Assembly (NCBI GenBank): GCA_964410665.1
Contig: CAYPIE010000015.1
Location: forward strand, 26,331-90,330
Direction of reading: 5' to 3'
From: CAYPIE01 sp964410665
GTDB lineage: Bacteria > Planctomycetota > Planctomycetia > Gemmatales > Gemmataceae
DNA length: 64,000 nucleotides
The position numbers were made by a program, and so were the translations under genes. The stretch's first letter is position 1. Each line of letters starts with the position of its first letter. The notes beneath the pieces were generated by a model. It was given only the letters and a program-made list of their open reading frames with translations. It was not told the DNA's origin and ran no database searches. Of the stretch, positions 16,452 through 25,500 are shown one piece after another.

Positions 16452-19400
16452 ATGAAGCCGTTCCGTACACTCGCCCGATCCATGACCCGATATCTCATCC
16501 CCGAAATCGTCAATCCGCCACAGCGTCCTGCCCGTCGGGCGTTCCTCGGCCTGGAAGCTTTGGAAGTCCGTGAGGTCTTGTCGGGATTCTCCGACGGTGC
16601 CAACTCGCTGTTCGTAGGGCACAGCTTCTTCGTCCCGGTCGCCCGGTCCTTCGACGAACTCGCGAGGCAGAACGAGTTTTCCGAGCATGAAGCGGCTTTT
16701 GTCTTCTCCCCCGGACCGGGTGGGTTGCCGGGCCAACTCTGGGAAAACGAAACGACCAAGAATGCCATCACCGAGAAGCTCGCGACCGGGGAAGTCGAAC
16801 TCTTCGGTTTGACCGCCTTCAGCGAACTCGCTGGGAGTACGTTCGAAGATTATCAGCGATGGTTCGACGTGGCCCTGGCTTACAACCCCGATACGGAGTT
16901 CTTCATCGGCCAACCCTGGGTGCCGGGCGGACCGCGAATCCCGACCGATCAATACGACCAGGCGATTGAAGCAAACAGTGCGACAACATTCGAGGTGGTG
17001 GGGCAGTTGCGCGAAGCCTACCCGAACACCAGCATCGAGTTCGTCGACTACGGCAAGGTCGCCTCGATCATGAAGGCCGACTTCGAAGCGGGTGAGTTGC
17101 CCGACATCCTAGGCCTGGTGCCGGATCCCGAGAACATGATCCGTCTCGACGAGGCGTTGTTCGCCGACGGAACCATCGGCCATGCGGGCCCGATGATGGA
17201 AGAAGTATCAGCCCTTGTGTGGATGAGCGTGCTCTATGGTGCAGACGTCGAAACGCTCGACTACACTGCCTACACGTCCGACGTCGAGAGCATTGTCGAC
17301 GAGGTAGTGACTTACAATGAGCAATTTCAGTCGACTGACGAGATCCGCGTTGGCTACGAGATTTTGCAAGTCACGCCCAATGGAATCATCACATGGGCCA
17401 ACAATGGTGGCATTACCCAGGAAGAGTTTGACGCGATTGAGCTGCCGCCGGGGTGGTTTAAGAACCAGCCGCGCGAAGTCGTCACGTCCGGCAGTACCTT
17501 TGCCAATTCGCCCAACGCGGACCCTGGGGTGTTTGTCGAGGAAGAACTCTACGGACACTCCTGGCGACATGTGGCGACCATCGTCGAAGCGAACGTTCCA
17601 CTCGATGACGACGCGATACTCACGGCGAACACGATCGTCAAATCGCACGAGGTGACGTTTGATGCGGACAGCACGTTGTCGATTCTTATTTCGCCGGAAG
17701 GGGAACACTATGTGCTGATCTCCCGCGATGCCGGGCGGACGAGTGACACCCCCACCATTCCCGTGGGGTGGCAGCTGGTTGAGCACACCCTCACCGAGGA
17801 ACTCGTCGTCCAGTTGCCGAACCCGACGACCAACATCCGTGCGGACAACGAGGATTCCTTCCAGGGGCCTGTCCCAGAATTGGCAGCACTCCTCAATGAT
17901 GACGAGCCAGGTGATGGCGATGATGCAGTCATTCGGACGACCGCCGATGGGGTGGAGTTCGTGCGGACGCCGGACGAGCATTTCGAGTCACTCCCCGACT
18001 GGCCTTACGAGCCGAAATACGTCGAGATTGACGGGTTGCGGCAAGCTTACGTGGATGAAGGCCCCGAAGACGGCCCTGTGGTTCTCCTGCTGCACGGCCA
18101 GCCATCCTGGTCGTACCTGTACCGCGACATGATTCCGGTTTTGGCCGACGCAGGGTATCGGGTCATTGCGATGGATCACCTCGGCATGGGCCGCTCGGAC
18201 AAGCCGATCGACATCGAATCCTACAGCTTTCTCAACCACACCTACCGCTTGGAAGAATTCATCCAAGAGCTTGGTCTGGAAGACATCAACCTGTTCGCCC
18301 AAGATTGGGGGAGCGTCATTGGTTTGCATGTGGCGGGGTTGAATCCAGATTGGTTCGCGAGCATCACCATCGGTAACGGCTCGCTGCCGGTGTTCCCCGA
18401 GGACTTCCAACCGTTCCCGGAGGTTGAGAATCCGGACGCGATCCTCCCGCTACCATCCCCGTATGCGAACATCCCGGATCAGCAAGTACCGTTCTACGAC
18501 GAGAATGGCAATTTGCTCGTACCTCGAGACGACAACAGCTACTTCGGCTATTGGATCAATTACGCGATGACGGGTGAGTCGTTCCGGCCATCCGAAACCG
18601 TCGAGGCCCTGACCTGGTTTGACATACCGGCGGAGGAAGAAGCGGCCTACGACGCTCCGTTCCCGAGCCGAATCTACATGGCAGGCCCGCGCACGTTCCC
18701 CTCGCTCGTGAACGATCTTCCCGGAGTCAATCAGGCGTCATTCGCAGGGCTCCAATCCTACGAGAAGCCGTTCTTGACCATCTGGGCGGCCAACGACCCG
18801 GGTGCGCAAGGGTCATTGGAAGCCCAGCAGCTATGGATTGACAACGTTCCCGGTGCGGAAGGCCAACCCCACGCCCGTCTCGATCAGGCTAGCCACTTCC
18901 TGCAGGACGACCAAGGCGTGGAGATTGCCAATCGACTGGTCGACTTCTACAAGGCCAACGGCATCGACCCGGACGGGCCGGAGATCCTCTCGGCCTATCT
19001 GGGCGCGGTCGATGTCCGCTTCCCAAGAGCCTTGGAGAACGTCAGCGGTTCCCCCCAGGCCAGGGGTGACGACGGCATGCCGATCGTCTTCTCGGTACAA
19101 ATCGATGCCTCGACTCTCGAACCGGAAGACTTCATCATCACGACCGAATCGGGTGCGACGACCACGCCGTCTGCAGTCACACTGGCCCCAGCTGAAGAAT
19201 CCGATGAGCTTCGGACGGTTCTGCTCACAGGCCCGCTCGGCTCCGCCGATGACCTGCCCGTAAGCGTCGAGATCGTCGGCTCGGTACTCTCGCTTGACAG
19301 CGAGGAACTGCAGGGGCTCACCTCCGAAGTCACGACCAACGAAAACGGGCCGAGCTTGGTCTTGGCGCTACTCGACCCGGCCGAAACGAATGCCGACGAC

Positions 19401-19796
19401 GATGCGGAGCCCGCGCGGATCCAGTTGACCTTCCAGGGCGGCGTCACCGGTCCGCTAGGATCGCCCATCGGGCTACGAGAACTCCGCGGCATCCGCATCA
19501 TCGATGAGAACGGCGAAGCGCATCGGCCGGTCGGCTTCGAGGATCTCGGCGACAACGACAACCATGTGGTGATCGTGGTCCCCGAAGGCGTCACCCCGGT
19601 CTCCGTTGAGGTGGAAGCTGGCACCTTCTACGATCCAACCAACAGGCCTAACCCGGACACCTCGGTCGAAGTCACCGGCACCATCGACTTGGAGGAGGAG
19701 CCCGAGCGGCGGCGGCGTTTGCGAGACATCTTCGGTGGCCGTCCAGGCCGGCGGCTTGCGTTTTTCCACGACTGGATGGAACGACGTGGGATGTGA
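16452..19796 (+). CDS. LEPR-XLL surface protein with SGNH-like and haloalkane-dehalogenase-like domains
   Basis: This 1,114-residue paralogue of the protein at 11382 has a different N- and C-terminal architecture. The signature LEVREVLS is at 37-44. Residues ~50-280 look like an SGNH/GDSL-type hydrolase: the first block NSLFVGHSFF has the candidate nucleophile Ser58, and a late ADGTIGHAGPMM block has the Asp/His positions. The shared domain follows at ~295-500 (VGYEILQV, GITQEEFDAIELPPGW, EHYVLISRD, PVGWQLVEH), then the dehalogenase-like fold with Asp618 (FAQDWGS) and His815 (ASHFLQD). The FG-GAP repeats are replaced by ~280 residues of beta-sandwich character (SVQIDASTLEPEDFIITTES...) ending in an arginine-rich tail. 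One chain thus carries two putative hydrolases. A strong terminator follows at 19804. Confidence 0.83.
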   Translation: MKPFRTLARSMTRYLIPEIVNPPQRPARRAFLGLEALEVREVLSGFSDGANSLFVGHSFFVPVARSFDELARQNEFSEHEAAFVFSPGPGGLPGQLWENETTKNAITEKLATGEVELFGLTAFSELAGSTFEDYQRWFDVALAYNPDTEFFIGQPWVPGGPRIPTDQYDQAIEANSATTFEVVGQLREAYPNTSIEFVDYGKVASIMKADFEAGELPDILGLVPDPENMIRLDEALFADGTIGHAGPMMEEVSALVWMSVLYGADVETLDYTAYTSDVESIVDEVVTYNEQFQSTDEIRVGYEILQVTPNGIITWANNGGITQEEFDAIELPPGWFKNQPREVVTSGSTFANSPNADPGVFVEEELYGHSWRHVATIVEANVPLDDDAILTANTIVKSHEVTFDADSTLSILISPEGEHYVLISRDAGRTSDTPTIPVGWQLVEHTLTEELVVQLPNPTTNIRADNEDSFQGPVPELAALLNDDEPGDGDDAVIRTTADGVEFVRTPDEHFESLPDWPYEPKYVEIDGLRQAYVDEGPEDGPVVLLLHGQPSWSYLYRDMIPVLADAGYRVIAMDHLGMGRSDKPIDIESYSFLNHTYRLEEFIQELGLEDINLFAQDWGSVIGLHVAGLNPDWFASITIGNGSLPVFPEDFQPFPEVENPDAILPLPSPYANIPDQQVPFYDENGNLLVPRDDNSYFGYWINYAMTGESFRPSETVEALTWFDIPAEEEAAYDAPFPSRIYMAGPRTFPSLVNDLPGVNQASFAGLQSYEKPFLTIWAANDPGAQGSLEAQQLWIDNVPGAEGQPHARLDQASHFLQDDQGVEIANRLVDFYKANGIDPDGPEILSAYLGAVDVRFPRALENVSGSPQARGDDGMPIVFSVQIDASTLEPEDFIITTESGATTTPSAVTLAPAEESDELRTVLLTGPLGSADDLPVSVEIVGSVLSLDSEELQGLTSEVTTNENGPSLVLALLDPAETNADDDAEPARIQLTFQGGVTGPLGSPIGLRELRGIRIIDENGEAHRPVGFEDLGDNDNHVVIVVPEGVTPVSVEVEAGTFYDPTNRPNPDTSVEVTGTIDLEEEPERRRRLRDIFGGRPGRRLAFFHDWMERRGM
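18172..18358 (+). repeat. Near-identical block shared with 13021-13207
   Basis: This is the second copy of the 187-base block; one difference in 187 bases was counted by eye. See the first copy for interpretation. Confidence 0.85.
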
Positions 19797-19803
19797 TGGG
19801 CAA

Positions 19804-19848
19804 GATCCGCCGGGCGCGGCTTTTTCCCCGTGTTCGGCGGTCTTTTTT
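19804..19848 (+). terminator. Rho-independent terminator of the second dehalogenase-like gene
   Basis: A long stem, GATCCGCCGGGCGCGG pairing with CCGTGTTCGGCGGTC (one bulge, several G-T pairs), is followed by TTTTTT at 19843-19848. It begins 8 bases after the stop at 19796. Confidence 0.75.
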
Positions 19849-20066
19849 GTCCCATTTTCCTTCCATGGCGGCAACTAGTGGAGCACTTGCGTTGCTCGGG
19901 GCCCTTGCGACTCAGGTCGGTTTAGTGTAACCCACTGTATGCCAGCTGGTTATGGCATCTGGTGGATCCGTATGGGAGTGCCGAGTGAGCCTCTAGTACA
20001 GTAGGCAAACGTCTTCCCACCCACCTGCGACGACGTTACTCAATCCCAATCGAAGGGACGATACCC

Positions 20067-20570
20067 ATGAAGCGCATGTTCTTCCCACTGGCACTCACCC
20101 TTTGCGTTGCACTGGCGGGCTTTGGCAGTGAAAGCACCGCGGCCGATGACAAAACGGACCGCGACAGCAAGGGCAGTACGCGTAAGGTCGCCATCAACGC
20201 GATGCGACCGACGCCGAAGCAATTGCTACAGTTCCTTGCGCTTCCCGACGGACCGATCGTGATGGTGAACCTACTGAAGTTCAAGCCGAATGGGGGGCGC
20301 GCGGAGTACCAGAAGTATGGCCTGAAGATCCAGCCACTCTTGAAGAAATTCGGAGCTCGGATTGTGTTCCTGGGTGAAGGGAAGCTCTGCTTTATCGGCA
20401 ACGGCGAGTGGGATCAGGTCGCTCTGGTGGAGTATCCAAGCAAGATGGCCCTACTCAAGATGGCTCAGACGCCGGAGTACCAAGCGGCCCATCGCCATCG
20501 CGAAGCCGGCCTCGAAGGGCAAATCAACTACGCCGTCGTGCAGAACAAGCTATTCGGGGCATCGAAGTAA
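20067..20570 (+). CDS. Exported DUF1330-type dimeric alpha-beta barrel protein
   Basis: This 167-residue protein has a signal peptide (MKRMFFPLALTLCVALAGFG, cleavage near STAADD at about 25). The mature part matches the small ferredoxin-like DUF1330 fold: DGPIVMVNLLKFKPNGG is the diagnostic first strand and loop, then AEYQKYGLKIQPLLKKFGAR, WDQVALVEYPSKMALLKM and the EYQAAHRHREAGLEGQ helix. Most DUF1330 proteins are cytoplasmic and about 95-100 residues; the exported form with a 50-residue leader is less usual. The biochemical role of the family is unknown. It is followed on the same strand by two other small exported proteins. Confidence 0.85.
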   Translation: MKRMFFPLALTLCVALAGFGSESTAADDKTDRDSKGSTRKVAINAMRPTPKQLLQFLALPDGPIVMVNLLKFKPNGGRAEYQKYGLKIQPLLKKFGARIVFLGEGKLCFIGNGEWDQVALVEYPSKMALLKMAQTPEYQAAHRHREAGLEGQINYAVVQNKLFGASK

Positions 20571-20634
20571 TGCCGACCCGACCGACGGATGCTTTCGTCC
20601 GAAGGCAAAAGCAATCCCGCTAGACCCACAATAA

Positions 20635-20649
20635 TTCTAAAGTTTAGAA
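20635..20649 (+). promoter_or_regulatory. Perfect palindrome overlapping a ribosome binding site
   Basis: TTCTAAA-G-TTTAGAA is a 7+7 inverted repeat with a one-base centre. Its right arm runs directly into GAAGGAG, the ribosome binding site of the gene at 20665. The surrounding 35 bases are much AT-richer than the genome. It could be an operator or block ribosome access; no regulator is known. Confidence 0.4.
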
Positions 20650-20664
20650 GGAGTTAATAATTTA

Positions 20665-21369
20665 ATGGATTGGTTTCACTTCCGTCTCACTCTGGTCATT
20701 GGTCTCTTATTGGCCGGCTTTGGCAACAGATGCTTGGGGGATGACAACAAGCCCGCGAACGCCAACAAGCAGAGGCGTTTCGGGCGGGGCAGCCGCTACG
20801 GCGAAGTATTGCTCGTTCGCCGCGATGGCACCACGATTGAAGCGGAGGTCTGGGGTACCCAGGGGCTCAGCGACTGTCCCGCAGCGAGCTGGGAAGCCCT
20901 TGACCCGAGAGTCATTCGTTCCGAAACCGGCGCGCTTGCCGTCGTGCTGAATGGCCCACGCTACTGGCTGCCGAACTTGACAATGGGATCGCTCGCCGCG
21001 AAAGAGCGGAAACAATTTGGCGAGCTCGAGATGCGTCGGCTCGCGACGCTTGAGATTCGCCCGCCGCTGAACTCGGACCCCTACCAGGAAAGAACCGTTC
21101 GTCGGAAGACCAACTTCGTATTTCAAAAAGGCGAAGAGATCTACGAGCTCAAATCCCCCAACGGCGCGGTTTACGTCATGCAATCCATGTCTCAGATCGT
21201 GGACCGGGACTTGAAGATCGCTGAGCTTTCCACTCTGGCTTCGGGCCTGACGCTGCCCGAGGGCTGGACGTATGAAGCACGTACGCTGGACGACAATCTA
21301 GTCTTAACCGCGAAGGGTAAAGCGATTGTGCTCCAGGACGATCTGCGCAACACCTACCAGCGAAGGTGA
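20665..21369 (+). CDS. Exported protein; stand-alone form of the domain found in the two dehalogenase-like proteins
   Basis: This 234-residue protein has a signal peptide (LTLVIGLLLAGFGNRCLG, cleavage near residue 26). No enzyme motif is seen. Its C-terminal half reads LATLEIRPPLNSDPYQER ... KGEEIYELKSPNGAVYVMQS ... GLTLPEGWTYEARTLDDNLV. The order and spacing match the shared domain of the proteins at 11382 and 16452: VATIVEANVPLDDDSL ... STLSILISPEGEHYVLIS ... IPEGWQLVEHTLTEELVV. The fixed points are the 'A-T-x-x-E', the 'G-x-x-Y-V' strand and 'PEGW'. I read this as one family of secreted beta-rich modules; it also resembles uncharacterised secreted proteins in other phyla. A palindrome sits just before the ribosome binding site. 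The function is unknown. Confidence 0.7.
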   Translation: MDWFHFRLTLVIGLLLAGFGNRCLGDDNKPANANKQRRFGRGSRYGEVLLVRRDGTTIEAEVWGTQGLSDCPAASWEALDPRVIRSETGALAVVLNGPRYWLPNLTMGSLAAKERKQFGELEMRRLATLEIRPPLNSDPYQERTVRRKTNFVFQKGEEIYELKSPNGAVYVMQSMSQIVDRDLKIAELSTLASGLTLPEGWTYEARTLDDNLVLTAKGKAIVLQDDLRNTYQRR

Positions 21370-21417
21370 GTGCTGTCCGAAACAGTTTAACTCATTCCAA
21401 TCACGGAGGAGATCGAG

Positions 21418-21990
21418 ATGAGCCACATATACTTCCAGACCCACGCCCGACCGTTCCGGGACGGCAATCGGTGGTTGGTCATGGCCCTCATCGTGTGGTC
21501 CACCATGACAGCCACTTTATCAGCACAAGTGGGCGAAACTCAGAACGCTACGTTCACAGGCACCTGGCGTCATCTGAGGGGTGAGGCCGAACAGGCTCGG
21601 CGTAACGAGGCAATCGACCGAGCCACCAAGGACATGGGCTTTGTGGTCCGTGGCCGGGCGCGCGAGGCCATACGGAAAGCGACTGCCCCGGCTCCCGAGC
21701 TGACTATCTCCGACCAGGGCGATCGGGTCACCGTCGTGATGGGGGGCCGGCGCGTGACGCTGACGACCGACGGCTCGCCAACCACCATGTCTGGCCCACG
21801 CGGGGCGGGCATCGTTTCTGCCCGCCGTCAGCCCGGCCAGTTGATCCTGACAGTCCGAGGAAAATCCGGCACTCAGACCACTTCTTATCACCTCGCCGAC
21901 GGCGGGCGGCGACTGATCTTGGACGTGCGCATGACGAGCCAGACCCTGACTAAACCGCTCGCGTACCAAGTAACCTACGTGCGCCGCTGA
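21418..21990 (+). CDS. Small exported protein of unknown function
   Basis: This 190-residue protein has an N-terminal hydrophobic segment (WLVMALIVWSTMTATLSAQ, likely cleaved near residue 36). The middle is a helical GEAEQARRNEAIDRATKDMG region; the last ~100 residues are short beta strands: ELTISDQGDRVTVVMGGRRV, TLTTDG, GQLILTVRGKSGTQTTSYHL, GGRRLILDVRM. The strand pattern resembles small secreted stress or lipid-binding beta domains, but no family is recognised. It follows the gene at 20665 by 48 bases on the same strand with a GGAGGAGA-type ribosome site, so the two may be co-transcribed. Two hairpins lie directly downstream. Confidence 0.7.
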   Translation: MSHIYFQTHARPFRDGNRWLVMALIVWSTMTATLSAQVGETQNATFTGTWRHLRGEAEQARRNEAIDRATKDMGFVVRGRAREAIRKATAPAPELTISDQGDRVTVVMGGRRVTLTTDGSPTTMSGPRGAGIVSARRQPGQLILTVRGKSGTQTTSYHLADGGRRLILDVRMTSQTLTKPLAYQVTYVRR

Positions 21991-22019
21991 GTCCAGGGGT
22001 CAACGAAGTCGGCCATGGC

Positions 22020-22060
22020 GTCCGCGTGTGCATCCTCCGTCGGCGGAGACACCCGCGGAC
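22020..22060 (+). terminator. Hairpin downstream of the small exported genes
   Basis: The outer stem GTCCGCG/CGCGGAC encloses an inner stem CTCCG-TCGG-CGGAG. It starts 30 bases after the stop at 21990. There is no T-tract, so the terminator role is tentative. Confidence 0.4.
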
Positions 22061-22080
22061 GTGACACCTCCAGGAGCACA

Positions 22081-22114
22081 CTGCCTTAGCCGCCCCCCTC
22101 TGTAGAGGGGGCAG
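22081..22114. terminator. Second hairpin (CCCCCTC TGTA GAGGGGG)
   Basis: A seven-pair GC stem has a four-base loop and flanking CTGCC/GGCAG arms. No T-tract. It could be a processing or REP-like element. The sequence from here to 22534 holds nothing else I recognise. Confidence 0.35.
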
Positions 22115-22534
22115 ACCTGGGCGCGTTGCCGATGGGGTCAGAGGGGAGGAACCGCCCGTTGCCTTGCACCGAGACCTGATTCTGACAGAGAAGCATGATC
22201 TGACAACAGAACACGGGCGTCACCTCTGGCAGAGCCCGCACCGACGCAGCGCTACCGGTGGAACCGGAGAAGGTAAGTGACCACCTGCAACGGGGAGATC
22301 GGCCGGCGAGCCCGAGCAACAAGTCTCACTGAAGATAGCATTTCGGGCTACAGGCATGATCGAAAATCCCTGCGATCAAGGAGGGAGCTTCCTCAGGCAA
22401 GGCGTACCAAACGGTATGATTGAGTCAGATTCGTTCTCACCGGGTGCAACCCGTTCGGATAGGAAGCGATGGTTCACCTCGTGGGCCGGTCCCTCTAGCG
22501 AGATAATTGACTCCATACAGGAAGGAAAGGAAGA

Positions 22535-22565
22535 AAGCCCCTGGGTGGCGGGCACCCAGGGGCTT
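22535..22565 (-). terminator. Rho-independent terminator of the giant surface-protein gene
   Basis: A perfect 13-pair stem (AAGCCCCTGGGTG / CACCCAGGGGCTT, loop of five) lies 32 bases past the stop of the gene ending at 22598. On the minus strand the stem is followed by a pyrimidine-rich run (TCTTCCTTTCC). Confidence 0.8.
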
Positions 22566-22597
22566 CGTTGAAGGTTTCTGGCCGGCTCGGCAGCGGC

Positions 22598-25500
22598 TTA
22601 TCTCAGGTAGATGCGGGTCTCCGAGCGGGTGCCGCTCAGACGGTCGAAGCGGGAATACCAGAAGGTGTCGTCGCCGCCCTCACCCGTCGACTGGTCGCCA
22701 TTGTTGTCACCGGTCAGATCGACCGTGGAGAAGTCGAGGGTCTGCATGGCCAGGCCGAGCAGCGTGAAGAGATCGTCGCCATCGTTCTTCACGGTGACGA
22801 TGTCACCGATGAGAAAGTCGTCGCCGTCCCCGCCTTCGAGCTGATCCCAGCCGAGGCCGCCGATCAGTAGGTCGTCGCCGCCTTCGCCATCGAGGAAGTC
22901 GTTGCCGGCGAGCCCCATGATCATGTCGCTGCCGTCGCCGCCGAGCAGGGTGTCGTTGCCATCGCCGCCGAGCAGGGTGTCGTTGCCGGCCCCGCCAAGG
23001 ATGATACCGCCCCCGCCGCCGATGTCGGCGAAGTCGTTGCCGTCGCCCAGATCGAGGTTGTCGAAGCCGGCGCCGGTGGTAATCTGATCATCGCCGCCAC
23101 CTGTGGTGATCTGGCTGCCACCGCCATTGAGGTTGATCACATCGTTGCCATCGCCGGTGATAATGCTGTAGAAGCCTATGCCGCGAGTGACGATCACGTT
23201 GTCGCCGTTACCCAGCTCGAACCGGCCGTTGCCAGACAGATCGTCGATGCGGACCGGGATGGTCATGGTCGGCGTCATCAGGACCTCATCGTCGCCCTCC
23301 AGGGGGTATACCTCGATGGACCGAATCCCACTGAAGTCGAGGTTTTCCAACCCGCCGATGTTGGTCCGAACGGTAACCCCGGTCGGGTCGCCGGCGACTT
23401 CGTCAAGCGCGATCTGGTCGAGGCCTGCGGTGCCGATGATGAGCAGCACGTCGCCCACCTTGGTGATCGACGGGCCGCCGGGCAGCGCTTGTACGGACAC
23501 CTCGACGGTGGCAGTGTCGCTTCGATAGCTATCGGTGATGGTGTAGTCGAAGGTGAAGCTGCCGTCGAAGCCATCGGCGGGGACGAAGGACATGCTGCCG
23601 TCAGCGTAGACGGTCAGCACCCCCTGGCTGAAGGTCTGGGGTTGGCCGATGATGGTGTTGTCACCGTTCACCGCAGTTACCGTCGTAGCGGCCGTGGTGC
23701 CGGTGTCGTTCACCAGCAGGTTGCCGGTGCCGGCGAATGGGTAGTAGACGATTAAGGTGTCGTCGACCGCGTCGAGCGGGTCTAGGTCGGGGTCGGGCAC
23801 GACGACGCCGTTGATGGTGATAGTTACGGTGGCGGTGGCCTCGCCTCCATTGCCATCGCTGATGGTGTAGGTGAAGATGTCGGTCGCAGACTCGCCGACT
23901 AGCAGGTTGGCGAACGCGGCCGGTGGGGTGTAGTTGAAGGTCCCGTTGCCGTTGTCGGTCACTACCCCTAGGGTGCCGCTGGTGTCGATGGATTTGAGGG
24001 TGAGCGAATCGGTGTCGCCATCCGGGTCGCTGTCATTGCCGAGCAAGTCGCCGTTGGTGATTGTCGCGTCAGCGTCGATCGCGAAGGTGTCGTCAACGGC
24101 GATTGGCGGGAGGTTGGTGACTGTCGGCGGCTCGTCCCCGTTGGGGGAGGAGTTGAGTCCCAGAAAGTCTTCAATCCAAGCACGAGCCGGCCGGTCATCG
24201 CTTCCGCCCGGATCGGTGAAGGAGAAGGCATCCTGGGTGTACGCCGAGTCAAACGCAGTGAAGTATGCCAGGAGCCCCAGTAGGCCCGGCCCTTGCTCTT
24301 CTTCGATGACGTTGATGCCGCTGGTGTCGAGCAGATCGTCCATACCAGCGCCCCCCTCCAGAGTGTCGTCGCCGTCTTCGCCGCGAAGGGTGTCGGTCTC
24401 ATCCCCACCGATGACGAAATCGTTGCCAGTACCACCGAAGATAAGGTCGTTGCCAGCTTCCCCGTCTAGCAGGTCGTCGCCGGCTCCGCCCCGAATCTCG
24501 TCGTTCCCCGAGCCGCCTAGGACGATGTCACGACCCGTGTCGTCGATCACGTCCTCATCGGAGCCCGGGCCGCCCCACAACTCGTCGTTGCCAGAGCCCC
24601 CGTCAAGGAGGTCATCACCGCGGCCGCCCTCCATGGTGTCGTTCCCGTTCATGCCAAGGACCAGATCGTCGCCGGCTTCACCCTCTAGAACGTCGTTGCC
24701 GTTGAGGCCCAGGAGAATGTTATTCCGCTGGTTACCCTTTATTTGGTCATCGAATTCGCTGCCGATCACGTCCTCAAAGGCCGTGCCCGAGTAGAGCGTC
24801 AGCTCAAGGTTCGGCGCGGCTTGGGTAAGGTCGGCATTCACGGTCTGTTTGCCGGGGGAATTAATCTGAATGGTCACCGATGCCCCGAACTCACTGAAGT
24901 CAAGGGTGTCGTGGCGGTCGTTGGCGCCGGTGGATGCCCCGCCGATCTCGGCTAGGCGGTCGGCGCCCAGGCCGACTCCGCTGTAGGCGTAGGTGTCGTT
25001 CCCGAATTGGCCGTAGATCAGGTCGTCGTCGCGTCCCCCCTCGAGGATGTCAGCCCCGCCAATGCCCGCTCCCGGGGTACCGTCTTCGCCGGTCACGATA
25101 GTCGAGCCGTTCCGTAATTCAATGCCTGGGACGGCATATGGATTGACGCCGTCATCGTCTTCGTCTGGGTCGACGTTGTTACTGAAGATTTCCAGGCCAA
25201 TGACCTCTCCAGAGGCCAATTGCGTCTCCGCGCTGTCACCAAAGAGGACGTCGTTTCCGTCGCCGCCGATGAGCGTATCGCTACCGTCGCCGCCGATGAG
25301 CAGGTCACCCTCTTCGCCGGAACGGATGAGGTCGGCTTGCGTACCAGCGCCCGCTGAGGTGTTCGGGGTGGCGGCCAAATTGTAGAACAGGCCTCTGAAC
25401 TTCAGTGCCGAACCGTTGTCACCGAGGACTCCGTCGCGGTCATAGTCGCCACCAATGACCACTCCGTCTTTGTCCGGGCCGCCGACGATTTGGATACCCG

